This document shows, piece after piece, positions 34,987-44,559 of a stretch of DNA of 64,000 nt. The stretch is from Asterias rubens. Lineage: Eukaryota; Echinodermata; Asteroidea; Forcipulatida; Asteriidae. The DNA lies in contig NC_047080.1 of the NCBI RefSeq assembly GCF_902459465.1, positions 11,134,866 through 11,198,865 of the forward strand. Direction: 5' to 3'. The notes under the pieces are model-generated. The model saw nothing but the letters and a program-made list of their open reading frames with translations. It was not told the origin of the DNA and did not search any database. The translations under genes and the position numbers were made by a program. The first letter of the stretch is position 1. Each line of letters starts with the position of its first letter.

Positions 34987-36699
34987 ATGAACGCCATTGC
35001 AATATTTGTGATTGGAGTGTGCCTGTTTGCGGGGTTACCGTCCGGGGATACCAAGCCCCTACCGGACCAAGATGGGGCTCGGCGCGCCGAAACACGGCAG
35101 CAGTTGAGGCAAGCACCTGGATTTCTCAAACTTGTTGAGAGTTCCATCGAGGCGAAAGAGGTACTTGATGAAGACAGTGTTGAGATGGTCGCTGATTGTC
35201 TGCATGGTGATTGCTCCGAGATCTACGAGCTCAGACCTGTAAGTTTCCTCACAAAGTTATCAATGTAGTTTTTAACTTTCGGTCCCCTTAAAAAGTCAGA
35301 ATTTACATATCACACCGAAACAGACAATTCTTATTTTCAAATTAAAGCTGGCCACTTTAGACCGTTATCTTTTTTGGTATCAAAGTTATACTTATTGCAT
35401 TATACTTATGAATAATAGGGTGTCTGGATGAAGTCGGGTATAAATGAATAAACTTCACCTTATTTTACTAAAAGTAGGAAATGGAATTTTCTATAAAACA
35501 AAATGTTGAATGATTATTTGCTCTCAGCCGACTTTTTTTTAGGGTGGTCACGTTAATTGATGAGTTGAATTCATACCAATATAAGCCTGAATAGTAATAA
35601 TGGACTTACTTCACATTCTCGTTACTTTGAGGCCTTTACAAAACGAATGTTTCTCTAATTGCAGGAGCTGTTAACTTTGATCAAACTGATCAATGAGAAT
35701 GACAGAAACGCTGGAGAAAGATTATCGCCGGCACAGACAAGAGGGCCTCACTTTGGTAGTCACGAATCTAGTAGCCACCCTGAGCCCATCTCTGAGGACA
35801 ACATATCTGAGTCAATAATCTCTGAGGACGGTCACTCTGATTCCAGCCACACTGAGGACGGTCATTCTGAGTTCAGCATCTTCGAGGAAAGCCACTCTGA
35901 GTCCAGCAGTTCTGAAGACGGTCACTCTGACTCCAGCCACAGTGAGGACGGTCATTCTGAGCCCAGCATTTCCGAGGAAAGCCTTTCTGAGTCCAACAGC
36001 TCTGAGGACGGTCACTCTGATTCGATCCACACTGAGGACGGTCACTCCGAGTCCAGCAGCTCTGAGGATGGTCACTCTGAATCCAGCCACACTGAGGACG
36101 GTCACTCTGAGTCCAGTAGTTCTGAGGATGGTCACTCTGACTCAAGCAGCACCGAGGATGGTCACTCTGTATCCAGCAGCTCTGAGGATGGTCACTCTGA
36201 GTCCAGTAGCTCCAAGGACAGCCACTCTGAGTCCAGCAGTTCTGAGGATGGTCACTCTGACTCAAGCAGCACCGAGGACGGTCACTCTGAGTCCAGCAGC
36301 TCTGAGGATGGTCACTCTGAATCCAGCCACACTGAGGACGGTCACTCTGAGTCCAGCAGCTCTGAGGATGGTCACTCTGAGTCCAGTAGCTCCAAGGACA
36401 GCCACTCTGAGTCCAGCAGTTCTGAGGACAGCCACGCTGAGGGCGGTCACTCTGACTCCAGCCACGCTGAGGGAGGTCAATCTGACTCCAGCCACGCTGA
36501 GGAAGGTCAATCTGACTCCAGCCACACTGAGGTCGGTCACTCTGAGTCCAGCAGTTCTGAGGATGGTCGCTCTGACTCAAGCCACACTGAGGACGGTCAC
36601 TCTGAATCCAGAAGCTCCGAGGATGGTCACTCAGAGTCCAGCAGCTCTGAAGACGGTCCATCTAAAACCAGTATCTCTGAGGACGACCACTCTGAGTAA
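34987..36699 (+). CDS. Secreted Ser/Glu/Asp/Gly/His-repeat protein, two exons (paralogue 2)
   Basis: Exons 34987-35238 and 35665-36699 (phase-0 intron GTAAGT...AATTGCAG) encode 428 residues. The signal peptide spans residues 1 to about 22 (AIAIFVIGVCLFAGLPSG). An acidic region with a Cys pair (CLHGDC) follows, then a Leu/Ile helix (ELLTLIKLI) across the splice site, as in paralogue 1. After residue about 125 the rest of exon 2 is roughly 30 imperfect ten-residue repeats of the type SEDGHSESSS. Ser-x-Glu occurs in almost every unit, the motif phosphorylated by the secretory kinase Fam20C in other animals. A highly phosphorylated, calcium- or metal-binding extracellular protein is therefore plausible, as in biomineral matrices or adhesives. 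No cysteines occur in the repeats. The ATG at 34987 is the first in frame before the signal peptide; the exon has an in-frame TTG upstream that I did not use. Confidence 0.85.
35239..35664 (+). other. Intron of paralogue 2
   Basis: 426 bp, same phase (0) and same position relative to the Cys pair and Leu-rich helix as the intron of paralogue 1. Confidence 0.8.
35788..36690 (+). repeat. 30-bp coding tandem repeat array
   Basis: About 30 units of 30 bp, based on TCTGAGGACGGTCACTCTGA plus GTCCAGCAGC. Higher-order structure is visible: a block ending AGCTCCAAGGACAGCCACTC occurs at about 36208 and again at about 36388, and the sequence leading to each is nearly identical, so a segment of about 180 bp was duplicated recently. 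From about 36420 the units switch to GCTGAGGGCGGTCA variants. Because the period is a multiple of three, several other frames on both strands also stay open. Confidence 0.95.
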
Positions 36700-37610
36700 A
36701 GCATCTCAGCGAGCAGACACTCATAGTTCATCTTATCTGAGGCCAGCCTTCATTTGCGAGTGCAGCAAATTTTAGTTAAAAGTTTTTAAAGTTGCAGCTA
36801 CCTAATATCATTAAGTGTCACTTGTCTCTTAAAATTGAAGTAATTTAGTTGACAGCCTAGTTGTCAGGGATTGGCCTTCAATGTTTGAAGAATAGTTTTG
36901 TAATTCCCTTGCTGCATTTAGCTTTAAACCTCTGTTGCTATTGAGTAAGCACCCATTCCACCTAATCCTTCATATTTCAACACCATGTTTTCTGTTGGAT
37001 CGCATTTGTAAACTGAGTACATTCTACAATGGATCAGATTTACCACCATAAGCAGAGGTTAACTTTGGGTGTTGAATATTATTTGGTTTTACCCGTACAC
37101 CGATGTTGTACTGTATACTCAATATTCCCCCACCCAGTCCTGCAATAAATAAAAGAAATGAGGGGCGAATACCTCTGTAATGGGACAACTTAAAATAAAC
37201 CTCGCAAAGCTCATGAGTTTTTTTGAGTTGCAAGCTTTTATTCTTACTGACTGCTGTATGTACACTATTTACATAAAGTATTTACAGAAATGCAACACGT
37301 GTTGTGTGATTTGCTCCACATGTCATTACATAACATGACATTCCTCATATTTCCAGTTCAACAAAACATAACACATCCTCTAACTAATCTTTGAGAAGGC
37401 AAAGATTTAAAAGAAATTTCAACCATGATTTAAAAGTCTGCCTGAATACGGTGGGTATCAACTGTCAGATGATATGGTGCTACCTCATTATCTTTTCTCT
37501 CAACAATGCAGCCATTTTTATTGTTAAGTTTGAATAACGTCTGGTATACTGACTTGTTAAGTTGTGAGCTAGTACTTAGTTTTGAACTCCTCAGACTATA
37601 AGACAGCGTT
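36700..37610. other. 3' flank of paralogue 2
   Basis: Probably starts with the 3' UTR. AATAAATAAAAG at about 37145 is a possible poly(A) signal. A possible SINE-tail fragment (ACCCGTACACCGATGTTGTA near 37090) resembles words at 57715-57740. No coding frame is supported. Confidence 0.4.
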
Positions 37611-37636
37611 CCTACATCACATAAGCAAGTAATTCT

Positions 37637-37770
37637 TGATCCCAGTGGTGTACAATCTCACCACGCAGTTTTTCTTCCTGAATGCCTTGCTCAATCATAA
37701 CCCCTTGGAAGTGTGACTTTGAAATATCCAAATATATTGGATATTTCAATAAGCTAGGTGGTTGATCTAC
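37637..37770 (-). repeat. Dispersed repeat, copy 1 (minus)
   Basis: Its reverse complement aligns with 59100-59222: GATCAACCAC, then AATAT(C/T)CAATAT.TTTGGAT, AGTCACAC, GGGGT.ATGAT.GAGCAAG, CATTCA and TACACCACTGGGA appear in the same order, with an insertion in this copy. The 76-codon minus frame 37612-37842 runs across it and is not a supported gene. Confidence 0.75.
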
Positions 37771-38209
37771 AATACCTGAATGCTCAAAATGGTCACAGCC
37801 CCCAAAACCCATTGAAATCATAGAGCAATTGCTGCCCCTCATTCTTCTATGAGTTTAGGGTGACTGTATAAAAACATGATTAACTTGAAGTGGATTGTGT
37901 CAAAATACTTGCATTTTGAATAGCAATTTTAACAAGCTTGCATGCTAAGCAGTCACTTTTCTTCAGGCAATCAATATTGTTTTTCAGAGCTTCCATGGTA
38001 GCGAGGTTGCAACCAAGTTGCGGTCTGTTGAATATGTGTAACCTAATGTTGGCTCCTTTGTTGAAAATTCATCTGAATAAATACTAATGTCTACTAAGTA
38101 TTGTGAGTTCATTTGAGGATGATGCCGAGTGTGTCTTCTACTATATATTCAATGGCTATCGTCGGATGTGTTAAAGATTCAGTAGTTCATGTTGACAGAT
38201 GAATATGCC

Positions 38210-41200
38210 TTAGAAGATGTCCTCGTCATACACCTTCTTCTCCCTTTTGTCTTTGTGTCTGCTGCCTTTGATGGCTCCTTGTGCTATAAAAAGAAAAAAA
38301 CAAGATTGAGAAAAAATAAATAAATCTTTAAAGGCAAAGTATACCGTTGGTTTTTGGAACCGTTTGATTGTTTTATTCCTGTAGATATTAAGATGTGTAC
38401 AATAAAATAATATGTACAAATTTCATTTTGAAAATAGGTTGCCAACAGGAAATTGATTCTTTCAATTCTAAAACGTGATCTCATTGTATCATAAAGTTAA
38501 GATCTTTGTGAATGAGGTTGGAGAATTATGTGTGCTACTAGGTGGCAGCAGACTTACCAGGTAAACGTTCATTATTTACGTAGTTCCAAGCATGTGCCAT
38601 TACCGAGAATGATTTTACCTGGCAAGTCTGCTGCCACCTAGCACCACAAAAGAACCCCCATTGGGTAAAGGGGTACACTTCCTAGCCTGAACATCTGAGA
38701 TCACAGTTCGAGGCTTGTGAATAGACCAATCCATTAAGCCCCGCCCCATTACGTGTTGACCAATCACAACCCGTATCGCAACCAAAAGTCTGACAAATTA
38801 AGGTCCGACATGCGTGCACATTTGCTTAGCGCGCACGGTAGAGTTGTGCAGAAAGGCAATGGAGAGGCGCACATGTTCTTGCTCACACGTGCGCCGTGGG
38901 TGGAGCCTAATGGATCGGTCTATTACACCAGAGATCTGCTGTTGAGCCATGTACATTATCACCTTTGACCGTGCACCATTTCACATGGTTTTCATGGCTC
39001 TGGAGATTCACAGTTTAAATCCGAAAGACATGTGTTTACATACAAAGCCAACACCTGTAGGACAGGGACCAGTGTACACAATTCCTCACCTAGATCACTC
39101 CACGTTGACTTTCCAACTGTCTGGGTGTCATTGTTCGCGTACTTGTGAATGTTTGGTTGTCGTCGTGCCAGTGACACGTGGAGAACCGTTGACGAAACCA
39201 TCTTGTTGTTCATTTCATTGATGGCTTTGTCGGCCGCCTCAAAATTATCAAACGTGATGAAGGCACAACTGAAATTCAGAGGAGGAACACAAAGGTTAAA
39301 AATTGAGGAAGCTTTCCCTTTTTAAACCCATCAAACCTTGAAACTTGAGTTGACAAACCATTTGAAGACGATGAATATTTTTTATAAAAAGTAGACACCA
39401 TATTCTGGGTTTTAAAATAAGCTTCTTGCGACTTGCGAGATAATTTTAGAACAAATCTGGTAAAAAGAAAATGTCTTAACAAAACACAACCCAACAGTGA
39501 ATTTCAGAAGTAACCACAATCCAGTTTTAAGAGACAGAAATCAAAATAAGTATGGAGATATCTTCTAGAAGCCCAGGCTTGTGGTGCGATGCCCGATGGA
39601 CAGACAAACAGACACTTGACAAGAACGTACGGACAGACAGGTTGAACAAAGACAGAAATGATGAAAGACTTATACAAGACGTTGTGCAAATTTAACTCGC
39701 ACAAACATCTTTTAATTGAAACCTGTCGCGAAGACAAGAATTATTGAAACCCACCTCTTCTCCTGCTCCATGTTGATATTTGCAATCGTCCCAAATTTCT
39801 TGAACGCTTTATCGCACAGCTCGTGGGAGATTCCTCGACCGTGGACGTACACTGTATTTCCGCGCTTTCTTTCCTGTGAGCCTGTGTGTATTAAAACAGC
39901 AACAGGTGTTTCAATCAATTATAGGACAGGTGTTAATCATTACCATGAACAGATGCCGAGTACAAACAAAGGGTGTAATTAATATTTGGCGAGTGTTTCA
40001 GATCAATACAACACAGGGAAGTGATAAGAAGGTTGACGTACTTCGTAAACCATTAATAGTCACCAATAATTCAGCTGTTCAACCTCACACACACGTGTGA
40101 TTGAGAACACATTTAAAGGCAGGGTAAATTTTTAGTTATTGTCAAAAACCACATATTCATAACGAATATAAAAAAAAGTCAAAAGTTGGCCTTAGATGGT
40201 CATTGAAGTTGACAATGAAAGAAGCAACACCCTGGTTACACAGAACTTTGTGCTTTCAATGCCTGAGATAAGAAAACCAGACCTGAAGTCATTCTCAGAA
40301 TCAAATTGTGGGTGAAAAATTACCTCTTTCCCTAAAATTACATAACTTCAAAGGGGGTCATCTCTGACAATGCTTTATAACATCAATAGATCTCCAGTGT
40401 TCTTTATTAAGAAACTAACATACAAATGACTGTCTCATTTAGGAATGGTGTAATAGAGACCAAGTACCTACCGTCAGGTATGTCTGTTTGGGATGGTTTC
40501 CGACTGCTTACAAAACTAAACAAAGAGAGCAAAACAAACATTTTTAAACAAGCACTTTGAGAATGGGTTTTTCAATACCTGTAATTGAAACCGTCTGAAA
40601 AGCCAATTCAACTGCAGGAGTTGTGTATGGTGGTACGTAACTCTCTGTCTCTGCCTGTTTACACTGAATATTTAAAATGCATTTATTACATGATATCGTA
40701 CTGCAGTCTTCCACAGTTTACCCATGTTCAAAACCACAGTCGATATTGAACGATCAGATAGTAGGATGGTTGACTGTGAACCATATCACAGGCTTCCAAA
40801 GTTTACATATTGTTCAAACCAAAGTGGATATTGAATGGTCAAACAGTAGGAGGGTTGACTATGTAGATGCATTCACAACAAATATTATACTCAAGGCTGC
40901 CAAAGTTTTACTTTTTTTCAAAACAGTATTTTGATACATGTATTATGGATGATACTAAACGGTAAAACAGTAGGAGGGTTAAGTGTATAAAGTGTACGAT
41001 TTTCCATTCAACGGAAGTCAATAAAGTAAAATTATACCCCTTCCATTCATACTCACTTGTCATATAAATTCTTCTTGTGTAGTTTCCTTCCGTCCATGTT
41101 GGGTCCTGGACTCGTCTCCTCCCCACTGGATGGGCCACTGTTTGGACCCACAAAAGGCTGGAAAATGGGCAGGTCCGGTGCCTTCTCTGGCTCCTTAAGG

Positions 41201-42886
41201 CTGCGCTGCATCTTACGTGAACGCTTGAACCCTGAGCTCTTGTTCTCTTCTAGCTTGGCTTGTTTGGCCTATCAGGAGCCAAAGATTTAAAACGAAATCA
41301 GCAAAATAACCCACAACACAATCACCAGTTGCCGAGGTGCCCTGTGCTTTTGCTGTCGAGCCCTTTGCAAAGTTCCAATACAAACTGTCCTCATAGAAGT
41401 GCCCTTACGGGGGGAAAATTGCTGTGCCCCTTCAAGAACGAACTTCAATGCAATGGATTGGTTTAGAATTGGTACTTGACTAGGCCAAACCTGAAGTTTT
41501 GCTGAAATAGGCTGGGAAACCTATAATAGAACGTGGTAGGTTGGAATTTTGATGGTCTTTCTCATAATTGGTTAGACCAGTATTTTCAAGAGGATTTTTA
41601 GAGATGTAAAAGAAGTAGAATTTGAAACTTTGTTTGGTGGAAGTATAATTAGGTGAGGTTTGTGGTAGCACGGTAGCACCATGTGTAAATCTATTTTGAC
41701 TAGTGTTGGTTCTGATAAGAACTGGTTGATAACACAACGTTTCTATCAGTATGCTCTATCTTATCAACTTCAATAGGATGTTGGACTCTGTTGCTGGGAA
41801 GCTGCTTAAGTACTAATACTATCTGGGGGAAATATAATGTTGCTGCAGTTCTTAGCTTCGTCACACTGACCTGTTCAGCAGCTAATACTTTCTTAGCCAT
41901 CTCTTTGGCATCTTCTTGGCTGGTTTCTGGCAAGGCTGCATTATCAAAATGGAAATAAGTAAATATGAAAAAATAATAATTATGTAACCAAAATATTGAT
42001 AAAATAGGAAGACTGCCGACCTTGAGGCTCACTAGATAACTCAGTTTGTAGAGTGGTGGCACGTTAGTCGAGAGGTCGCAGGTTCAAATCCCGCTGTAGT
42101 AAATATTTCTTTATCAACTTAGAATTTATTTTGTCTACTGAATTCAACTTACCTCTTTTTGTACCTGGTTGTGGAGTGAGAGGCGCAGGTTTGTTTTTAT
42201 TATTTTTCAACTGTTGTAAAACTTTCTTCTGTAAAAAAAGCAATTCAAAACAAAGTTATTAGGCCTGCTACAATATTTTGATTAAGTAAATACCTCTATC
42301 AACCCAAGACCTGGTTGTTGCAGCACGTACGTTTTTATTTAAATTTATTACTACCAACACGACAAGCCCAGGTTAATGTGCTTTCCACAATTGCGCTAGA
42401 GACTTTGGGAAAATCTTGGCATAAAAACATGGATTGAGTCCAGCATATGATATTGACACTGTATTTTCTGATGCTCCATTTTATAAATACAATTGAATAG
42501 GGCCTGTCTAGGCTAATTCTAATTCTAGTCCCATCACATCATTCATAAAAACAAAATACAGAAATGTTATTGGCCCCATTCATTTCGCTGTATCTTGGCA
42601 CTTAAAATTGGCCAAAGAAATCCTCATTACTCATGTAACTTTATAAAAGTGTATTACAATTTATACCAAATACAAGTATTTCATCATGCAAAACTAACAA
42701 TAACATCATCAAAAAAGCAAAATTCAAATCACAAAACAATTTTCACGATGTTGGTGCAGTGATATTTTACATGTTTACAAAATGAAATTATCACTGATTC
42801 CTATAATTTCATACCTTTTTCCGTATCTTGGCATATTTATTTTGCAGCATCTCCTCTTCCTCAGTCATACGGGACGGAAAAACCAT
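38210..42886 (-). CDS. NELFE: Negative elongation factor subunit E (NELF-E)
   Basis: Eight exons (42886-42815, 42228-42153, 41935-41871, 41268-41057, 40506-40472, 39881-39755, 39268-39090, 38283-38210), all with GT-AG junctions, give 279 residues. NELF-E is the RNA-binding subunit of the NELF complex, which with DSIF holds RNA polymerase II in promoter-proximal pause in the nucleus. Visible features: the N-terminal acidic/coiled-coil segment after MVFPSRMTEEEE (the family's NELF-B-binding end), the conserved SSGFKRSRKM...LKEPEKAPD motif (residues about 80-105), one RRM (about 162-233) with RNP2 TVYVHG and RNP1 SCAFITFD, the TVGKSTWSDL block, and a C-terminal KREKKVYDEDIF tail matching the human DKRTQIVYSDDVY. 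The vertebrate Arg-Asp repeat tract is absent: only about 20 residues separate KKNLYD from the RRM, which explains the length (human about 380). Start and stop match the family. Confidence 0.97.
38331..38470. repeat. Dispersed repeat with TTGGTTTTTGGA core, copy 1
   Basis: Lies in the last intron of NELFE. TTAAAGGCAAAGTATACCGTT, TTGGTTTTTGGAACCGTTTG and GTACAAATTTCATTT recur in the same order at about 58598-58720. Probably a MITE end. Confidence 0.6.
38531..38648. mobile_element. Foldback MITE with CTCF-like terminal repeats
   Basis: Inverted repeats of about 35 bp, TGTGCTACTAGGTGGCAGCA at the left and, inverted, TGTGGTGCTAGGTGGCAGCA at the right, each continuing GACTT(A/G)CCAGGTAAA. The spacer is about 48 bp. 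The ends contain CTAGGTGGCAG, close to the animal CTCF consensus (CCANNAGGTGGCAG), in opposite orientations. Lies in the last NELFE intron. Confidence 0.85.
38721..38923. mobile_element. MITE with ATAGACC...GGTCTAT ends, copy 2
   Basis: Inverted ends ATAGACCAATCCATTAAGCC and, inverted, ATAGACCGATCCATTAGGCT. The interior is GC-richer (GCGCGCACGG, GTGCGCCGTGG) and unrelated to the elements at 20459 and 58851 beyond the first seven bases. Lies in the last NELFE intron. Confidence 0.8.
40112..40436. mobile_element. Diverged relative of the TTAA MITE in NELFE intron 5
   Basis: Begins TTAAAGGCAGGGTAAATTTT, then TTATTGTCAAAAACC, CACCCTGGTTACACAGAAC, TGTGCTTTCAATGCCTGA, GGGTGAAAAATTACCTCTTT and GACAATGCTTTATAACATCA, the family order. 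The right end is not preserved. Confidence 0.6.
41695..41775 (-). repeat. Retroelement 3'-tail-like fragment, copy 4 (minus)
   Basis: The reverse complement has GCATACTGATAGAAACGTTG and the hairpin GTTCTTATCAGAACC followed by AACACTAG, matching copies at 6085, 23305 and 29330. It lies in NELFE intron 3. Confidence 0.5.
42025..42115 (+). mobile_element. tRNA-derived SINE head in NELFE intron 2
   Basis: A-box-like TAACTCAGTTTGTAGAG and B-box-like GGTTCAAATCC at tRNA spacing, followed by CGCTGTAGTAAATATTTC. A minus-strand relative at about 60225-60310 shares the CTGTAGTAAA tail. A mature tRNA gene is unlikely: the acceptor arms do not pair and there is no proper 3' end. Confidence 0.65.
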
Positions 42887-43252
42887 TTGGCTAGTTCTGC
42901 TGTTGTTTTTGGCACAGTCAAAAATGAAAAATAAAATTGAAAAAATGTGGATCAATAGCAGACGGTCACCAGCTGTCCAGTCAAAAAAATTGTTGGTGGT
43001 ACCCGGCGCGATCAGGATTCAGGTAGGTATAGGTTATCCGTGTACCAGTGTAAATGTACTGGGGTCACCGATTGGTGGCGCCATTTATTGTTTCTAGTAT
43101 CTTCTTGCTGATCGCATCTTCTTTGACAGGCGATTTAATTTTCAGTAATTCATCTCGTTATTACGACTGGAAAGCTACAATTTCAGTAGATATTTGTTCT
43201 CTTGTTCGGACTGCAGCACTTCAAGTAAATATTCTCAGTTGGACAAGTCGAG
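42887..43252. promoter_or_regulatory. Bidirectional promoter region between NELFE and a small membrane-protein gene
   Basis: Two divergent start codons lie 366 bp apart. The spacer contains GATTGGTGGCGCCATTTATT (about 43070), combining an inverted CCAAT box and a YY1-like GCGCCATTT, and no TATA box. This is typical of shared housekeeping promoters. Exact start sites cannot be read from sequence. Confidence 0.5.
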
Positions 43253-43435
43253 ATGGGTTTGAAGAAAAAGCCCAAAATCACCTGGATAGTGGAGCTTGCT
43301 AACCATCTTCCACATTTCGAAGATGTTTTCGACGAACACACATTTTACTGGACGGCCTTTGTTTTTGTTATCTCCACTTTCGTCTTTGTTTATCTCCTCT
43401 CGCGACGGGTGAAGATAAAGAACACTGATATTTAA
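43253..43435 (+). CDS. Small single-pass membrane protein, unknown
   Basis: A 60-codon intronless frame, ATG in good context (CGAGATGG). Residues 1-33 are polar with basic MGLKKKPK and an acidic HFEDVFDEH stretch. Residues 34-49 (TAFVFVISTFVFVYLL) form one transmembrane segment, followed by a basic SRRVKIKNTDI tail. A positively charged tail after the helix and no signal peptide suggest a tail-anchored or single-pass protein of an internal membrane. It shares a bidirectional promoter with NELFE. From residue 26 onward the sequence is repeated 226 bp downstream as an untranslated copy. I do not recognise a named family; codon quality and promoter context support a real gene. Confidence 0.6.
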   Translation: MGLKKKPKITWIVELANHLPHFEDVFDEHTFYWTAFVFVISTFVFVYLLSRRVKIKNTDI

Positions 43436-43776
43436 CGGCGCTAGACACCGGCGAGAGACAATATTTTACGACCGAGTTATTTATTTCCACGACAGTTTTG
43501 ATGAAGCGTATCAAAATTCATATTAATTTTTTGGTAGTCGGCGAATTTTTCTTTTTGACGAACACACATTTTACTGGACGGCCTTTGTTTTTGTTATCTC
43601 CACTTTCGTCTTTGTTTGTCTCCTCTCGCGACGGGTGAAGATAAAGAACACTGATATTTAACGGCGCTATAGACACCGGAGAAAGACAATATTTTACGAC
43701 CGAGTCATTTATTTCCACGACAGTTTTGCTGAAGGGTATCAAAATTAATATTTTTGGTGGTCGGCGAATTTTTCTT
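43331..43776 (+). repeat. 226-bp tandem duplication of the small gene's 3' half
   Basis: Copy 1 (43331-43556) starts inside the coding sequence at GACGAACACACATTTTACTG. Copy 2 (43557 to about 43776) starts with the same bases. Few differences are seen (for example TTTATCTCC versus TTTGTCTCC, GCTAGACACC versus GCTATAGACACC). Copy 2 keeps the C-terminal frame and stop but has no start codon, so it probably lies in the 3' UTR. Confidence 0.95.
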
Positions 43777-44559
43777 CATGAGATCGTGAAAGGCCTATCC
43801 TATTCCTACACAGATTGAGATAGGGTAGATAATCTGTTTATAAAGAATAATATCGTTTTAACATGAACTTGCATTACTCAGTCATCTGGAAGTGACGGTG
43901 AATCTGCGATTCTTTTGTTCCCATACCCTACCATACCGGAATATAACTGTAGTACAGTAGTAACACTGTGTGCATGGCTTTTGTGAAAGTGCCCAGTTGG
44001 TTTTGATGGTTCAATGCACTTGTCCACCGTTACGTAATTGATTGATTTACATCATATCTCATCCAAATGGTGTAGGAATTTACGTGCTCAGGAACTGCGC
44101 TCCCTGAAAAATAAAAAATAAACCCATTAAGGTCTTCACTTAAAAACAGCAGCTTCTTCATTGAAGGAGAGAGCTATGAATGCAAAAATATGTACAATTA
44201 ATTATAGCCAACGAACCCTGAACTAGCTGGAATAATAAGAAATAAATACGGACTACATTATGGCGGCGCACTCCACTTGTACTACTCACTTCGCGGTGAC
44301 CAAGCTAGGACTTCTATCTATTCTGGTTGGTGTCGTCTTCCGGTAGCTGTGCATTTGCACACTACAGTTCGTCGGGCTTGAGTGGACAGGACATTAGACG
44401 ATGTCGCCCATAAAAAGCTACAGCCAAAAACTTCTGAGAAACTTTTGGCTAGAACTGAGATAGTAAAGTTTTGGATACTTGTGACATATTTAAGGAGGTA
44501 TTTAGGAGAACGTTTTGAGCTTGAAGGAGCTTTTTGAGGCTCTAACTTCGGAGTTGGAA
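43777..44559. other. NCS-1 upstream region and probable 5' UTR
   Basis: Contains ATTATGGCGGCGCAC near 44259, a YY1-like motif, and GC-richer sequence up to the ATG at 44560. The NCS-1 start site probably lies near 44270-44330. No TATA box was found. Confidence 0.4.

Noticed and set aside
35659-35664. TTG-led start at the beginning of the repeat exon
   Set aside because: These bases belong to the intron acceptor (AATTGCAG); the exon begins at 35665.
32795-36699. Assignment of the secreted pair to the TGF-beta propeptide family
   Set aside because: The only shared features are a C-x2-C pair and a following helix. There is no growth-factor domain and no further conserved motif.
35812-36775. 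Long open frames on the minus strand (up to 262 codons) and in a second plus frame (277 codons) over the repeat array
   Set aside because: They come from the 30-bp repeat, whose length is a multiple of three, so any stop-free frame stays open. Only the plus frame continuing from the signal-peptide exon has a start, splice sites and a proper end.
41700-42062. 120-codon minus frame
   Set aside because: Only its central part (41871-41935) is a real NELFE exon; the rest is intron read-through, including retroelement-tail sequence.
42025-42115. Possible tRNA gene
   Set aside because: A and B boxes are present, but the acceptor stem does not pair and the 3' part matches a repeated SINE tail. The same applies to 54678, 57667, 57816 and 60225.
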